From Thermoleophilia bacterium (lineage in GTDB: Bacteria; Actinomycetota; Thermoleophilia; Gaiellales; JAICJC01): a DNA stretch of 32,042 nt. Location: positions 1 to 32,042 of the forward strand of contig JAICJC010000033.1 of the NCBI GenBank assembly GCA_025928655.1, read 5' to 3'. The notes under the pieces are model-generated. The model was given only the letters and a program-made list of their open reading frames with translations, did no database searches and had not been told where the DNA came from. This document shows, in pieces, positions 1 through 8,246 of the stretch. Each line of letters starts with the position of its first letter. The first letter of the stretch is position 1. The translations under genes and the position numbers were made by a program.

Positions 1-2
1 CA

Positions 3-341
3 GGCGGCCCCCTCGACACGGCCGCCGTCACCGCCGTGCGCGAGCACCTGGCCGCGCACCCGGCCGCCGAGACGCGCGCCGCCGATCTCGAGCGGATCGC
101 CGGCATCGACCGGTGGGCGATCGCGCGCCAGTTCCGGCGGGCCTTCGGGACGAGCCCCGACCGCTACCGGCGCATGCGCCGGCTCGCCGTCGCCCGCGAC
201 GCCATCGCCGCGGGCGACTCCCTCGCCGCCGTCGCAGCGGAGACCGGGTTCGCCGACCAGAGCCACATGACGCGCCACTTCACGCGCGCGTACGGGCTGA
301 CACCGGGCAGGTGGGCGGCGCTGACCTCGGCGTCCCGCTGA
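3..341 (+). CDS. AraC-family transcriptional regulator, C-terminal HTH domain (5' truncated by window edge)
   Basis: Frame open from base 3; 'LERIAGIDRWAIARQFRRAFGTSPDRYRRMRRL...AAVAAETGFADQSHMTRHFTRAYGLTPGRW' is typical of the AraC double HTH. Confidence 0.9.
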   Translation, partial: GGPLDTAAVTAVREHLAAHPAAETRAADLERIAGIDRWAIARQFRRAFGTSPDRYRRMRRLAVARDAIAAGDSLAAVAAETGFADQSHMTRHFTRAYGLTPGRWAALTSASR

Positions 342-998
342 TCAGCGCGAGGCGGCCGGCGCGCGGCGGTCGGCCCCGCCGAACGCCGCCCACAGGCCGA
401 GGCCGATGTAGAGCACGCCGGTCAGGCGTCCCCACGGGAGCGGGCGCCGGCGGGAGGCCAGGCCTGCGCGCAGCCGACCCGAGCCGACCGCGTAGGCCGA
501 GTCCGAGGCCAGCCCGATGGCGGTGAACAGGGCGCCCAGGATCAGCACCTGGAGCCAGGCCGGGCCGGCCCCGCGGTGGATGAACTGGGGGAAGAGCGCC
601 AGGAAGAAGAGGGCCACCTTCGGGTTCCCGAGCTCCACGAGGACGCCCTGCCGGTAGGCCGGCCACACGCTCGCGGGCGCGCTCGGGGCGGCCCGCGGCA
701 CGGAGTTGTCGTGGCCGCGGCGAAGCGCGGTCACGCCGAGCGCGCACAGGTAGGCCGCGCCCGCGTAGTGGATCGCCGCGAAGAGCGCCTCGGACGACGC
801 GATGAGCGCCGAGAGGCCGGCGGCGGTCGCGACCACGTAGGCGAGGGCGGCGGTGGCACAGCCGCAGGCCCCGGCCACGGCGGCCCGGGGCCCGCTCTGG
901 AGCCCGCGCCCGAGCACGTACAGGTTGCTCGGGCCGGGAACGACGATCACCCCGGTGGCGACCAGCAGGAAGACGGCGAGTGTCCCGGCCGACGGCAC
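342..998 (-). CDS. LysE/RhtB-family amino-acid exporter
   Basis: 218 aa, hydrophobic, 'GVIVVPGPSNLYVLGRGLQSGPRAAVAGACG' motif near the N-terminus and 'ELGNPKVALFFLALFPQFI'. Confidence 0.9.
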   Translation of the reverse strand: MPSAGTLAVFLLVATGVIVVPGPSNLYVLGRGLQSGPRAAVAGACGCATAALAYVVATAAGLSALIASSEALFAAIHYAGAAYLCALGVTALRRGHDNSVPRAAPSAPASVWPAYRQGVLVELGNPKVALFFLALFPQFIHRGAGPAWLQVLILGALFTAIGLASDSAYAVGSGRLRAGLASRRRPLPWGRLTGVLYIGLGLWAAFGGADRRAPAASR

Positions 999-1018
999 CG
1001 GCGCAGCTTAGGCGGCGG

Positions 1019-1513
1019 CTACACGGTTGCGCGGGAGCGCGGCCGCATCGGCGGGCCGACGATCTCGGACCCGTAGACGGCCGCCGCCCGCTGCATGCGC
1101 TCGATGTCGGGCGGACCGGCCGGGGGCAGCCCCTCCGACTCGGGCGTCCGCCCGCCCTCGACGAAGAAGCGCTCGCCGCCGCCGGGGCTGATCAGCGTCA
1201 GCACCCGCGCCGGCGTGTCGCCCTCGACCACGAAGGTGTGGGGGACGTCCCGCGGCAGGAAGACGAACGTGCCCGGGCCGGCGGGGTGGTCCACCCCGTC
1301 GTAGCGGAACGTCATCTCGCCCTCGAGGACGTAGAACGCCTCGTCCTCGTGCCGGTGGATGTGGAGCGGGGGCGACGCGCCCGGCGCGATCGTCGACTCG
1401 ACCAGCCCGTAGGCGCCGCCCGTCGTCTCCGCGGTCGCCTTCAGCACCATCCGGTTCTGGAGGAACCAGGTCGCCTCGCCCTCTCCGGCCGCGAGCGTGT
1501 ACATGCCTGCCAT
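1019..1513 (-). CDS. Cupin-domain protein
   Basis: 'PPLHIHRHEDEAFYVLEGEMTFRYDG...PAGPGTFVFLPRDVPHTF' = cupin motifs 1 and 2. Start at 1513 preferred over 1531 because AAAGGA lies upstream. Confidence 0.88.
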   Translation of the reverse strand: MAGMYTLAAGEGEATWFLQNRMVLKATAETTGGAYGLVESTIAPGASPPLHIHRHEDEAFYVLEGEMTFRYDGVDHPAGPGTFVFLPRDVPHTFVVEGDTPARVLTLISPGGGERFFVEGGRTPESEGLPPAGPPDIERMQRAAAVYGSEIVGPPMRPRSRATV

Positions 1514-1535
1514 CGTGAAGCGTCCTTTCATCTAC

Positions 1536-1568
1536 TGCACAACTGTGTAACGAATGCACAGATGTATA
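1536..1568. promoter_or_regulatory. Candidate TetR operator: two TGCACA-N2-TGTRTA dyads 19 bp apart in the cupin/TetR divergent region
   Basis: TGCACAacTGTGTA (1536-1549) and TGCACAgaTGTATA (1555-1568), overlapping the candidate -10 TATACT (1565-1570). Confidence 0.55.
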
Positions 1569-1577
1569 CTGACATCC

Positions 1578-2186
1578 GTGGCCGGTGTCAAGCGAGACGC
1601 GCAGCGCCGACGGACGCGCCGGGCGATTCTCGCCGCCGCGGCCGATCTGCTGCGCGCGGGCGAGACCCCGTCGATGGGGGAGGTGGCCGAGGCGGCCGAC
1701 GTGTCGCGCCGCACGGTCTACCTGCATTTCGCCTCGATCGAGCACCTGCTCGCCGATGCCGCGCTCGAGGCGCAGCGGGCGGTGGTCGAGCCGGAGTGGG
1801 CCCCGAAGACGGGCGCGGCGGAGCGCCTGGAGGCGATGGTGCGGGCCCTCCAGTCGCACGCCGGCGGCTCCGAGGACCTCGGCCGCACGATCGTGCGCCA
1901 CACGGTCGGCGCGAAGGAGATGGAGGACGGGCAGCCGCGACGCGGATACCGGCGGGTGGCGTGGATCGAGGACGCGCTGGCGCCGGCCCGGACGGAGCTC
2001 GGCGACGAGGCCTACGAGCGGCTCGTCTCGGCGCTCACCCTGCTCGTCGGGTGGGAGGCGTTGATCATCCTGCGCGACATCCGCGGCCTCGACGCCCGGG
2101 AGGCCGAGGACGTGTGCGCGTGGGCGGCGGGAGGCTTGCTGCGCGCGGCCACGGCTCTGGCACCCTCGGGGCCGGTGCAGCGATGA
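1578..2186 (+). CDS. TetR/AcrR-family transcriptional regulator
   Basis: 'RRTRRAILAAAADLLRAGETPSMGEVAEAADVSRRTVYLHFASIEHLLADA' HTH. GTG at 1578 preferred over ATG 1554 (TATACT-N7-GTG). Confidence 0.88.
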   Translation: MAGVKRDAQRRRTRRAILAAAADLLRAGETPSMGEVAEAADVSRRTVYLHFASIEHLLADAALEAQRAVVEPEWAPKTGAAERLEAMVRALQSHAGGSEDLGRTIVRHTVGAKEMEDGQPRRGYRRVAWIEDALAPARTELGDEAYERLVSALTLLVGWEALIILRDIRGLDAREAEDVCAWAAGGLLRAATALAPSGPVQR

Positions 2187-2893
2187 GCGGCGGCGATCGG
2201 CCCACGGGTACCCTGACGCTCGTCTTCTCGGACATGGAGGGATCGACGCGGCTCGCCCGTGCCCTCGGAGACGGCTGGCCGGCCCTGCTCGCCCGCCATC
2301 GCGCGGTGTTGCGCGTGGCCGTCGAGGCGGAGGGCGGCACGGTCGTCGACTGCCACGGCGACTCGATGTTCGCCGTGTTCCGGTCGGCCTCGGCCGGCGT
2401 CCGCGCCGCGTCCGAGGCGCAGCGGCGGATGGGGGCAGAGCCGTGGCCCGACGGCGCCGTCGTGCGGGTGCGGATCGGCGTTCACACCGGGGAGCCGGCG
2501 CTCACGGCCGACGGCGGCTACGCCGGCGTCGACGTCTCGCACGCTGCCCGGCTCTGCGCGGCCGGGCACGGCGGCCAGGTGCTCATGAGCGAGTCGGCCC
2601 GGCTCGTCTCGGGCGCCGAGACGATCAGCCTCGGAACGGCCGCCCTGCCCGACATCGAGCCGGCGGCGGCCGTGCACCAGCTGGTGGGCGACGGGCTCGA
2701 CCGGGAGTTCCCGCCGCTGCGCACGAACGCCCGACCGCCGAACGCCGGTCCGGATCCCAACCGCGGCGACGCCGAGGCCCGCATCGACCGCGCCGCCGAG
2801 GCGTTCGAGCAGCGGGTGACCGAGCACATCGCCGACGCGGTCGAGCGCGCGTTCCAGTGGTCGCCGGGCAAGAAGCCGCCACGCGGCAACTAG
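2183..2893 (+). CDS. Adenylate/guanylate cyclase (class III) catalytic-domain protein, divergent active site
   Basis: 'LTLVFSDMEGSTRLARALG...VVDCHGDSMFAVFRSA...VRIGVHTGEP...YAGVDVSHAARLCAAGHGGQVLMS'. Its ATG overlaps the TetR stop (ATGA). Confidence 0.85.
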   Translation: MSGGDRPTGTLTLVFSDMEGSTRLARALGDGWPALLARHRAVLRVAVEAEGGTVVDCHGDSMFAVFRSASAGVRAASEAQRRMGAEPWPDGAVVRVRIGVHTGEPALTADGGYAGVDVSHAARLCAAGHGGQVLMSESARLVSGAETISLGTAALPDIEPAAAVHQLVGDGLDREFPPLRTNARPPNAGPDPNRGDAEARIDRAAEAFEQRVTEHIADAVERAFQWSPGKKPPRGN

Positions 2894-2894
2894 C

Positions 2895-3317
2895 TCACGC
2901 CGCCCGGTGGAACCACGGGGCGTAGGAGATCCCGACGATCAGCCCTTCGGCCGAGAGCAGGCGGGCGACGGTCTGGCCCCAGGGCTCTTCGCGGGCGTCG
3001 TGCACGAGCTCGAACCCGGCCTCCCGGAGCTCCGCTGCCGCGGCGCCGACGGCGGCGGCGTCGGCCACCTCGAACTCGACCGACGCCTGCGGCACGGTCA
3101 GGTCGTCGGGCCATTCGGGGCTGCCGAAGCAGGCCTCGGCCGCCTCGGCGAGCGGCCAGACGCCGAAGTGCCTGCTCCCGCCGATCCCCTCGCTGTGGAA
3201 GTAGTCGCCCCCCTCGGCCGCCTCGAGCGGCAGGCCGAGCGCGTCGACGTAGAGCCGCCGGCTGCGGGCCGGGTCGGGCGCGATGACGGCGAAGCCGGCG
3301 ATGAACTGGATGTCCAT
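2895..3317 (-). CDS. VOC (glyoxalase/bleomycin-resistance fold) protein
   Basis: 'FAVIAPDPARSRRLYVDALGLPLEAAEGGDYFHSEG...VEFEVADAAAVGAAAAELREAGFELV'; canonical first metal ligand not apparent. Confidence 0.8.
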   Translation of the reverse strand: MDIQFIAGFAVIAPDPARSRRLYVDALGLPLEAAEGGDYFHSEGIGGSRHFGVWPLAEAAEACFGSPEWPDDLTVPQASVEFEVADAAAVGAAAAELREAGFELVHDAREEPWGQTVARLLSAEGLIVGISYAPWFHRAA

Positions 3318-3407
3318 GGAATCCCTCCGATCTCGGGTTCGTGAACGGGACGCTACGGCCGTCGCCGGGCGAGCGCTTGAACGAATCGGCCGTCCCCGCT
3401 CCGACGG

Positions 3408-4418
3408 TCAGCGCCCGTGCAGGTGCGGCATGACCTCGGCCGCGAAGCGCTCCATCATCTCCACGGTCTCCTCGACCGGCTGGCCGAAGTTGGAGCTCAG
3501 GATCAGCTCGTCGATGCCCGCCTCGGCGTAGCCCTGCAGCCGCTCGACCATCTCCGCGGGCGGGCAGATGACGAGGTTCTCGCCGAGCTCCTCCAGCGTC
3601 TGCCGGCGCGGCAGCGGCTCGATCATCCCGCCGCTGACGAGGCCCGGCCCCCCGGCGAAGACGTTGTCGAAGCGCTTGTAGTACTCGTTGGCCAGGCCGA
3701 GCAGGCGGCGCGCGTCGCGCTCGTCGCGGGCGGCGTAGACCCCGCGCATGAGCGCCAGCCGCAGCGGCCCGTCCCAGCGCTCGGCGCCGCGCCGGAAGGC
3801 CTCGACCTGCTCGAGCAGCTTGGCGTGGGAGCCGCCGAGCGGGGTCGTCTGGATGTGGAATCCGCGGGCGGCGCTCGCCTCGATCGCCTCCGGCGCCATC
3901 GCCGCGATCATGAACGGCACCCGCCGCACCGGCCGCGGCATCACGGTGAGCGGTTCGAACGCGTAGTGGCGCCCGTCCCACGAGACCTCCTCCCGGCCGA
4001 GCAGGGCCCCCAGGATCTCGAGCGTCTCCGTGAACCGGTCGCGCGATGTCTCGATGGGCACGCCGAGCCGGCCCATCTCGTAGGGGAACGCGCCCCGCCC
4101 GACGCCGACGACCAGCCGGCCGCGGCAGAGCATGTCGGCCTGCGCGATCTCGCCGGCCAGGATGCGCGGGTCGTGCAGCGGGAGCACCACCACGGCCGTG
4201 GTGAGCCGGATGCGCTCGGTCTGGGGGGCGAGGTGCACGGCCATCTGCAGCGGCGACGGCACGAGCAGGATGTTGATGAGGTGGTGCTCGGGGATCGAGA
4301 CGGCGTCGTAGCCGACCCGGTCGGCCGCCTGCGCCTGCGTCACCATGTCGGCGTAGATCCGGCTCGCGTCGCGCTCTCGGTCGGGCAGGAACGCCGTCAG
4401 GAAGTGGCTGAACTCCAT
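3408..4418 (-). CDS. LLM-class flavin-dependent oxidoreductase (luciferase-like)
   Basis: 'MEFSHFLTAFLPDRERDASRIYADMVTQAQAADRVGYDAVSIPEHH...LCRGRLVVGVGRGAFPYEMGRLGV' characteristic of bacterial luciferase-like monooxygenases. Confidence 0.9.
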   Translation of the reverse strand: MEFSHFLTAFLPDRERDASRIYADMVTQAQAADRVGYDAVSIPEHHLINILLVPSPLQMAVHLAPQTERIRLTTAVVVLPLHDPRILAGEIAQADMLCRGRLVVGVGRGAFPYEMGRLGVPIETSRDRFTETLEILGALLGREEVSWDGRHYAFEPLTVMPRPVRRVPFMIAAMAPEAIEASAARGFHIQTTPLGGSHAKLLEQVEAFRRGAERWDGPLRLALMRGVYAARDERDARRLLGLANEYYKRFDNVFAGGPGLVSGGMIEPLPRRQTLEELGENLVICPPAEMVERLQGYAEAGIDELILSSNFGQPVEETVEMMERFAAEVMPHLHGR

Positions 4419-4419
4419 G

Positions 4420-6024
4420 TCAGGCGGGCGCGCCCGGGCCACGGTGGACGACGCGGCCGGCGACGACGGTGAGGTCGGCCTCGAGCCGGGTCAGCTCGTC
4501 CGCGGGGGTAGCCAGCGGATCGTTGCCGTACACGGCGAGGTCGCCCTCGAGCCCGACCGCGATCGTGCCCTGGGCGGCCTCGGCGAACGTCGCGCGGGCG
4601 GCGAAGCGGGTCGGCGCCAGCACCGCCTCGGAGAGCGACAGGGCCTCGCCGGGCGGCGGCACGGGCGCGCCGTCCCCGGTGCGGCGGCGCACCATGGCGG
4701 CGACCCCGTGCCAGGGGGTCGTCGCGAAGGGCGCCGTCCCCGCGCTGTCGGAGTTGCCGGGCGGCTCCAGGCCCTCGGAGAGCAGCGTCCGGAAGGGGAA
4801 CGGCAGGTTGCCGCCCGGCTCGCCGTCGCCGGGCCGGGCCGCGTAGCGGTGCATGAACGACGCCGTCGGCACGGGCACGATCCCGGCGGGCTCGAGGCGG
4901 GGGAGGATGCCCCGCTCGCAGACGGCGTTGCCGACGTGCTCGATGCGGGAGCGGTGATCCGCCGCCGGGTGGGTGCGGTTCGTCTCCTCGACCGCGTCGA
5001 CGGCGAGCTCCTGGGCGACCGCCCCGACCGCGTGCATCCACACCTGCACCTCGCGCTCGCGGCAGTCGGCGAGCACCGCCCGAAGGGCGGCGTAGGAGAA
5101 CGGCGCGAGGCCCCAGGCGCCGGGCCCGGCGGCCAGCTGCGGCCGCGTCCAGGCGGCCTCGCCGGCGCCGTCGAGGAAGAGCTTGAGCGCGCCGACCGTG
5201 AGCCACGGGTGCACGCTGCCCAGCCCGGCGCGCAGCTCGAGCAGCTCGCCCGCTCCCGCCACGGTCGCCTGGTGGCCGGGGCGCAGGATCGGGTTCAGCA
5301 CGATCCGGCACGGCATCCGGTCGGACCGGGCAAGCGCCCGCCAGGCGGCGAGCGCCGCCTGCGACGCGGGCAGCTCGTGGATCGCCGTCACGCCGAAGCG
5401 CACGAAGGAGTCGCGCGCCTGCGCGGGCATGGCCTCGGCCAGCCAGTCGGCGCTCGGCCACGGCAGCGGGAAGAGGTCGAAGCCCTCCTCGACGATCCCC
5501 GTCGGCTCGCCGTCGGGGGCGCGGCGCACGCGCGTCCCGGCCGGCTCGACGAAGCGGCGGTCGATCCCGGCGCGCGCGAGCGCCTCGGAGCTGGCGGAGA
5601 GCTTGTGCATGCTCTCGCGGACGATGACCGGGCGCCCGGGAGCGGCGGCGTCGAGCTGCTCGCGGCTCGGCAGCCGCTGGCCGAACGCGCCCTGGGCGAT
5701 GATCCATTCGCCGGCGCCGGGCCCGGCGGCGGCCTCGGCCACCCGGGCCGCGGCGGCCTCGGGGGCGGCTGCGCGCACCTGCACCCAGCGGCCCCCGGCG
5801 AGGGCGGAGAGCTCCAGGTGCGCGTGGGCGTCGATCAGCCCGGGGAGCACCGTGCGGCCGGCGAGATCGAGCGCCTGCGTCCCGGGCCGCGCCCGGCCCG
5901 TCAGCTCGCGGCTCGCGCCGACCGCGGCGATACGGCCGTCCTCCACGAGCACCGCCTCGGCGACGGTGCCCACGGCGTCGAGCGTGCGCACCCGGCCGCC
6001 GGCGAGCAGGAGGTCGCCGCTCAC
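4420..6024 (-). CDS. Amidohydrolase-family protein (YtcJ-like metal-dependent hydrolase)
   Basis: GTG start at 6024 overlapping the upstream stop (GTGA); 'LLLAGGRVRTLDAVG...LAGRTVLPGLIDAHAHLELSA' and C-terminal 'GTIAVGLEGDLAVYGNDPL'. Confidence 0.88.
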   Translation of the reverse strand: MSGDLLLAGGRVRTLDAVGTVAEAVLVEDGRIAAVGASRELTGRARPGTQALDLAGRTVLPGLIDAHAHLELSALAGGRWVQVRAAAPEAAAARVAEAAAGPGAGEWIIAQGAFGQRLPSREQLDAAAPGRPVIVRESMHKLSASSEALARAGIDRRFVEPAGTRVRRAPDGEPTGIVEEGFDLFPLPWPSADWLAEAMPAQARDSFVRFGVTAIHELPASQAALAAWRALARSDRMPCRIVLNPILRPGHQATVAGAGELLELRAGLGSVHPWLTVGALKLFLDGAGEAAWTRPQLAAGPGAWGLAPFSYAALRAVLADCREREVQVWMHAVGAVAQELAVDAVEETNRTHPAADHRSRIEHVGNAVCERGILPRLEPAGIVPVPTASFMHRYAARPGDGEPGGNLPFPFRTLLSEGLEPPGNSDSAGTAPFATTPWHGVAAMVRRRTGDGAPVPPPGEALSLSEAVLAPTRFAARATFAEAAQGTIAVGLEGDLAVYGNDPLATPADELTRLEADLTVVAGRVVHRGPGAPA

Positions 6025-7172
6025 GCCCCGGCCTCCAGCCGGGGAACGTGCTCGGCGGCCTGGCTCATCGCCCGCCGAAACCGGGGCGAGCGGGCCACGA
6101 CCGGGACGAGCCGCGAGCGCACGTCGAGCAGCGGCCGCGGCCAGCGGGTGCCGACGCGGCCGTACAGGAGCGAGTAGCGCTGGGTGCGGTCGGTGTACGG
6201 CCGCTCGCGCAGCTCCCACAGCCGCAAGGCCGCCGGGACGTCGGCGCGCCCGCTCACCGCCTGCCCGAGCGCGAGCGCGTTCGACATGGCGGTGCACGCG
6301 CCCTGGCCGAGGTTCGGCGACATGGCGTGGGCGGCGTCGCCGAGGACGGCCACGCGGCCGCTCGACCAGGCCCGGCAGCGGACGTCGTAGAACGTGAGCC
6401 AGCGCCCCTCGGGGTGGCGGGGGATGCGGCGCAGCTGGTCGGCGTACGCCGGGTGCGAGCGGATCCACTCCTCGGTGTCGAACGGCTGCTGCAGCCGCCC
6501 GGCGATGTCGGTGCTGGGGCAGCAGAGGAAGACGTACACCCAGTCGCGGCTGGCCGGCGCCACGCCGATCCGGCGGCCGCCGTTCCAGGCCTCGAACGTG
6601 CGCTGGACCGGGTCGGCGGTCGTGCGCGGGATCAGGTGGCGGCCGCAGCCGTCCCCGAGATCGACGATCGACGTGGCCAGGCCGAGCGAGTCGCGCACGC
6701 GCGAGTGGACGCCGTCCGCGCCGACGACGAGGTCGGCCCGGCCGCCGAGCCCGGAGGCCAGCTCGAGCCGTCCGTCCGGCGTTGCCGCGAGCGCCCTCGA
6801 CCCGGTCACGATCTCCGCGCCGGCCGCCGTGGCGGCGCGGGCGAGCGCTCCGTGCAGGTCGCGCCGCAGCGCCACGAAGAGGCGCGAGTTGACGGCGCGG
6901 CGCTCGTTACGGCGGATCACGAGCCGGTCGCGGTGGTCGCGCAGGTCGCCGTCGAAGATCTGCTCGGCGCGGCCGGCGACGTCGTCGTAGGCGCCGATCG
7001 CCTCGAGCACCCGCAGGGCGTTCTCGAACAGGTAGATGCCCGCCCCGATCTCGCGCAGGCCCTCGCCCTGCTCGTGCACGCGCACCTTCCAGCCGCGCTG
7101 GGCGAGGACGGCGGCGGCGGTCAGGCCGGCCAGTCCGGCCCCGGCGATCTCGGCGCGGCGCGTCTCCGTCAT
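6021..7172 (-). CDS. FAD-dependent aromatic hydroxylase-type monooxygenase
   Basis: 'AEIAGAGLAGLTAAAVLAQRGWKVRVHEQ' GxGxxG, 'LVVGADGVHSRVR' DG motif, 'GRVAVLGDAAHAMSPNLGQGACTAM' GD motif. Confidence 0.92.
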   Translation of the reverse strand: MTETRRAEIAGAGLAGLTAAAVLAQRGWKVRVHEQGEGLREIGAGIYLFENALRVLEAIGAYDDVAGRAEQIFDGDLRDHRDRLVIRRNERRAVNSRLFVALRRDLHGALARAATAAGAEIVTGSRALAATPDGRLELASGLGGRADLVVGADGVHSRVRDSLGLATSIVDLGDGCGRHLIPRTTADPVQRTFEAWNGGRRIGVAPASRDWVYVFLCCPSTDIAGRLQQPFDTEEWIRSHPAYADQLRRIPRHPEGRWLTFYDVRCRAWSSGRVAVLGDAAHAMSPNLGQGACTAMSNALALGQAVSGRADVPAALRLWELRERPYTDRTQRYSLLYGRVGTRWPRPLLDVRSRLVPVVARSPRFRRAMSQAAEHVPRLEAGA

Positions 7173-7196
7173 CGCTTTCTGCGCCCCTCGATCCGC

Positions 7197-7217
7197 CGCA
7201 TACCGCGCCAGTATGCG
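7197..7217. promoter_or_regulatory. Perfect inverted repeat CGCATAC-N7-GTATGCG upstream of the monooxygenase operon
   Basis: CGCATAC CGCGCCA GTATGCG, 25 bp upstream of the 7172 start; includes a -10-like CATACT on the minus strand. Confidence 0.55.
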
Positions 7218-7242
7218 CGTTTCCGGCCGGCGCCGCGTCAGC

Positions 7243-8139
7243 TCAGGCGGCCTCGAGCGCCCGCTCGAGCTCGGCCCGGCTCATCTTCGAGCGGCCCTCG
7301 ATCCCGGCCCTCGCGGCCCGGCGCCGGAGCTGTTCGAGCGTGGGCGCCTTCTTCGAGCCGCTCTTGCGGCCTCCGCCGCCGGCCCCTTCGAGCGACGCCC
7401 GCAGCGCCTCCATCAGGTCGGGCGCGGTCTCGGCCTCGGGTGTCTCGGGCACCTCGATCTTCTGCCCCCGCGCCTTCGTGCGGATGACGCCCATCAGCTG
7501 CTGCCGGTAGCGGTCCCTGTAGCGGCCGATGTCAAAGTCGGCGGCCATCCGGTCGATCAGGTCGCGCGCCATCTGGAGCTCGCGACGGTCGATGCGCTGG
7601 CCGCCGGGCTTGTGCTCCTTGTGCGACCGCACCTCGTCGGCGAAGTAGAGCTTCTCGAGCAGGAGCACCCCGTCGCGGCTGCGCAGGCATCCCAGGTGCT
7701 CGCGCTGGTGGAAGATGTACGAGCAGATCGCCGCCAGCTCCGACTGCTCGAGCGCCTTGGCAAGCAGCGCGTAGACGTGCTCGGCGCCCTCGTCGCCGAG
7801 GCCGAGGAAGAACGTGCGCTCGAAATAGATCGGGTCGATCTGGTCGAGCGGGACGAAGTCGAGCACCGTGATCGCGTGATACCCCTCCGCCCGGGCGGCC
7901 TCGAAGTCCCTGTCCTCCAGCAGCACCGTCTTGCCCTTCAGGTCGAACGCCCGCGCGATCTCCCTGTCGGGCACGGGCTTCTTGTGGCGCTTGCAGGTCT
8001 TCTGGTAGCCGATCGGCGCCATGTCGGTCCTGTGGACGAGGTGGAAATGCAGGTTGCGCTCCGAGATCGCGGCGTACATCGCCACGGGCGCGTTCACCAG
8101 GCCGAAGCTGATCGATCCCTTCCAGATCGCGCGCGGCAT
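7243..8139 (-). CDS. ku: Non-homologous end joining protein Ku with C-terminal SAP-like tail
   Basis: 'MPRAIWKGSISFGLVNAPVAMYAAISERNLHFHLVHRTDMAPIGYQKTCKRHKKPV...DQIDPIYFERTFFLG' is diagnostic of bacterial Ku; tail 'PTLEQLRRRAARAGIEGRSKMSRAELERALEAA'. Confidence 0.95.
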   Translation of the reverse strand: MPRAIWKGSISFGLVNAPVAMYAAISERNLHFHLVHRTDMAPIGYQKTCKRHKKPVPDREIARAFDLKGKTVLLEDRDFEAARAEGYHAITVLDFVPLDQIDPIYFERTFFLGLGDEGAEHVYALLAKALEQSELAAICSYIFHQREHLGCLRSRDGVLLLEKLYFADEVRSHKEHKPGGQRIDRRELQMARDLIDRMAADFDIGRYRDRYRQQLMGVIRTKARGQKIEVPETPEAETAPDLMEALRASLEGAGGGGRKSGSKKAPTLEQLRRRAARAGIEGRSKMSRAELERALEAA

Positions 8140-8246
8140 CGGTTCTCCAGTCGTCGCCAGATCCGCTCGCGCCACTGGTACCCGTCCGGGCCCGCCCGAC
8201 TATCGCTCGCCGTTCGCGCACGGGGGGCGAGCCGCCGCCGGACCGC

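Noticed and set aside
980-2182. Long N-terminal extension of the cyclase-domain protein
   Set aside because: Overlaps cupin and TetR genes in the wrong frame; the coupled ATG at 2183 explains the start.
4417-6177. 586-aa plus-strand ORF opposite the amidohydrolase
   Set aside because: Shadow ORF; the minus strand has the conserved amidohydrolase motifs.
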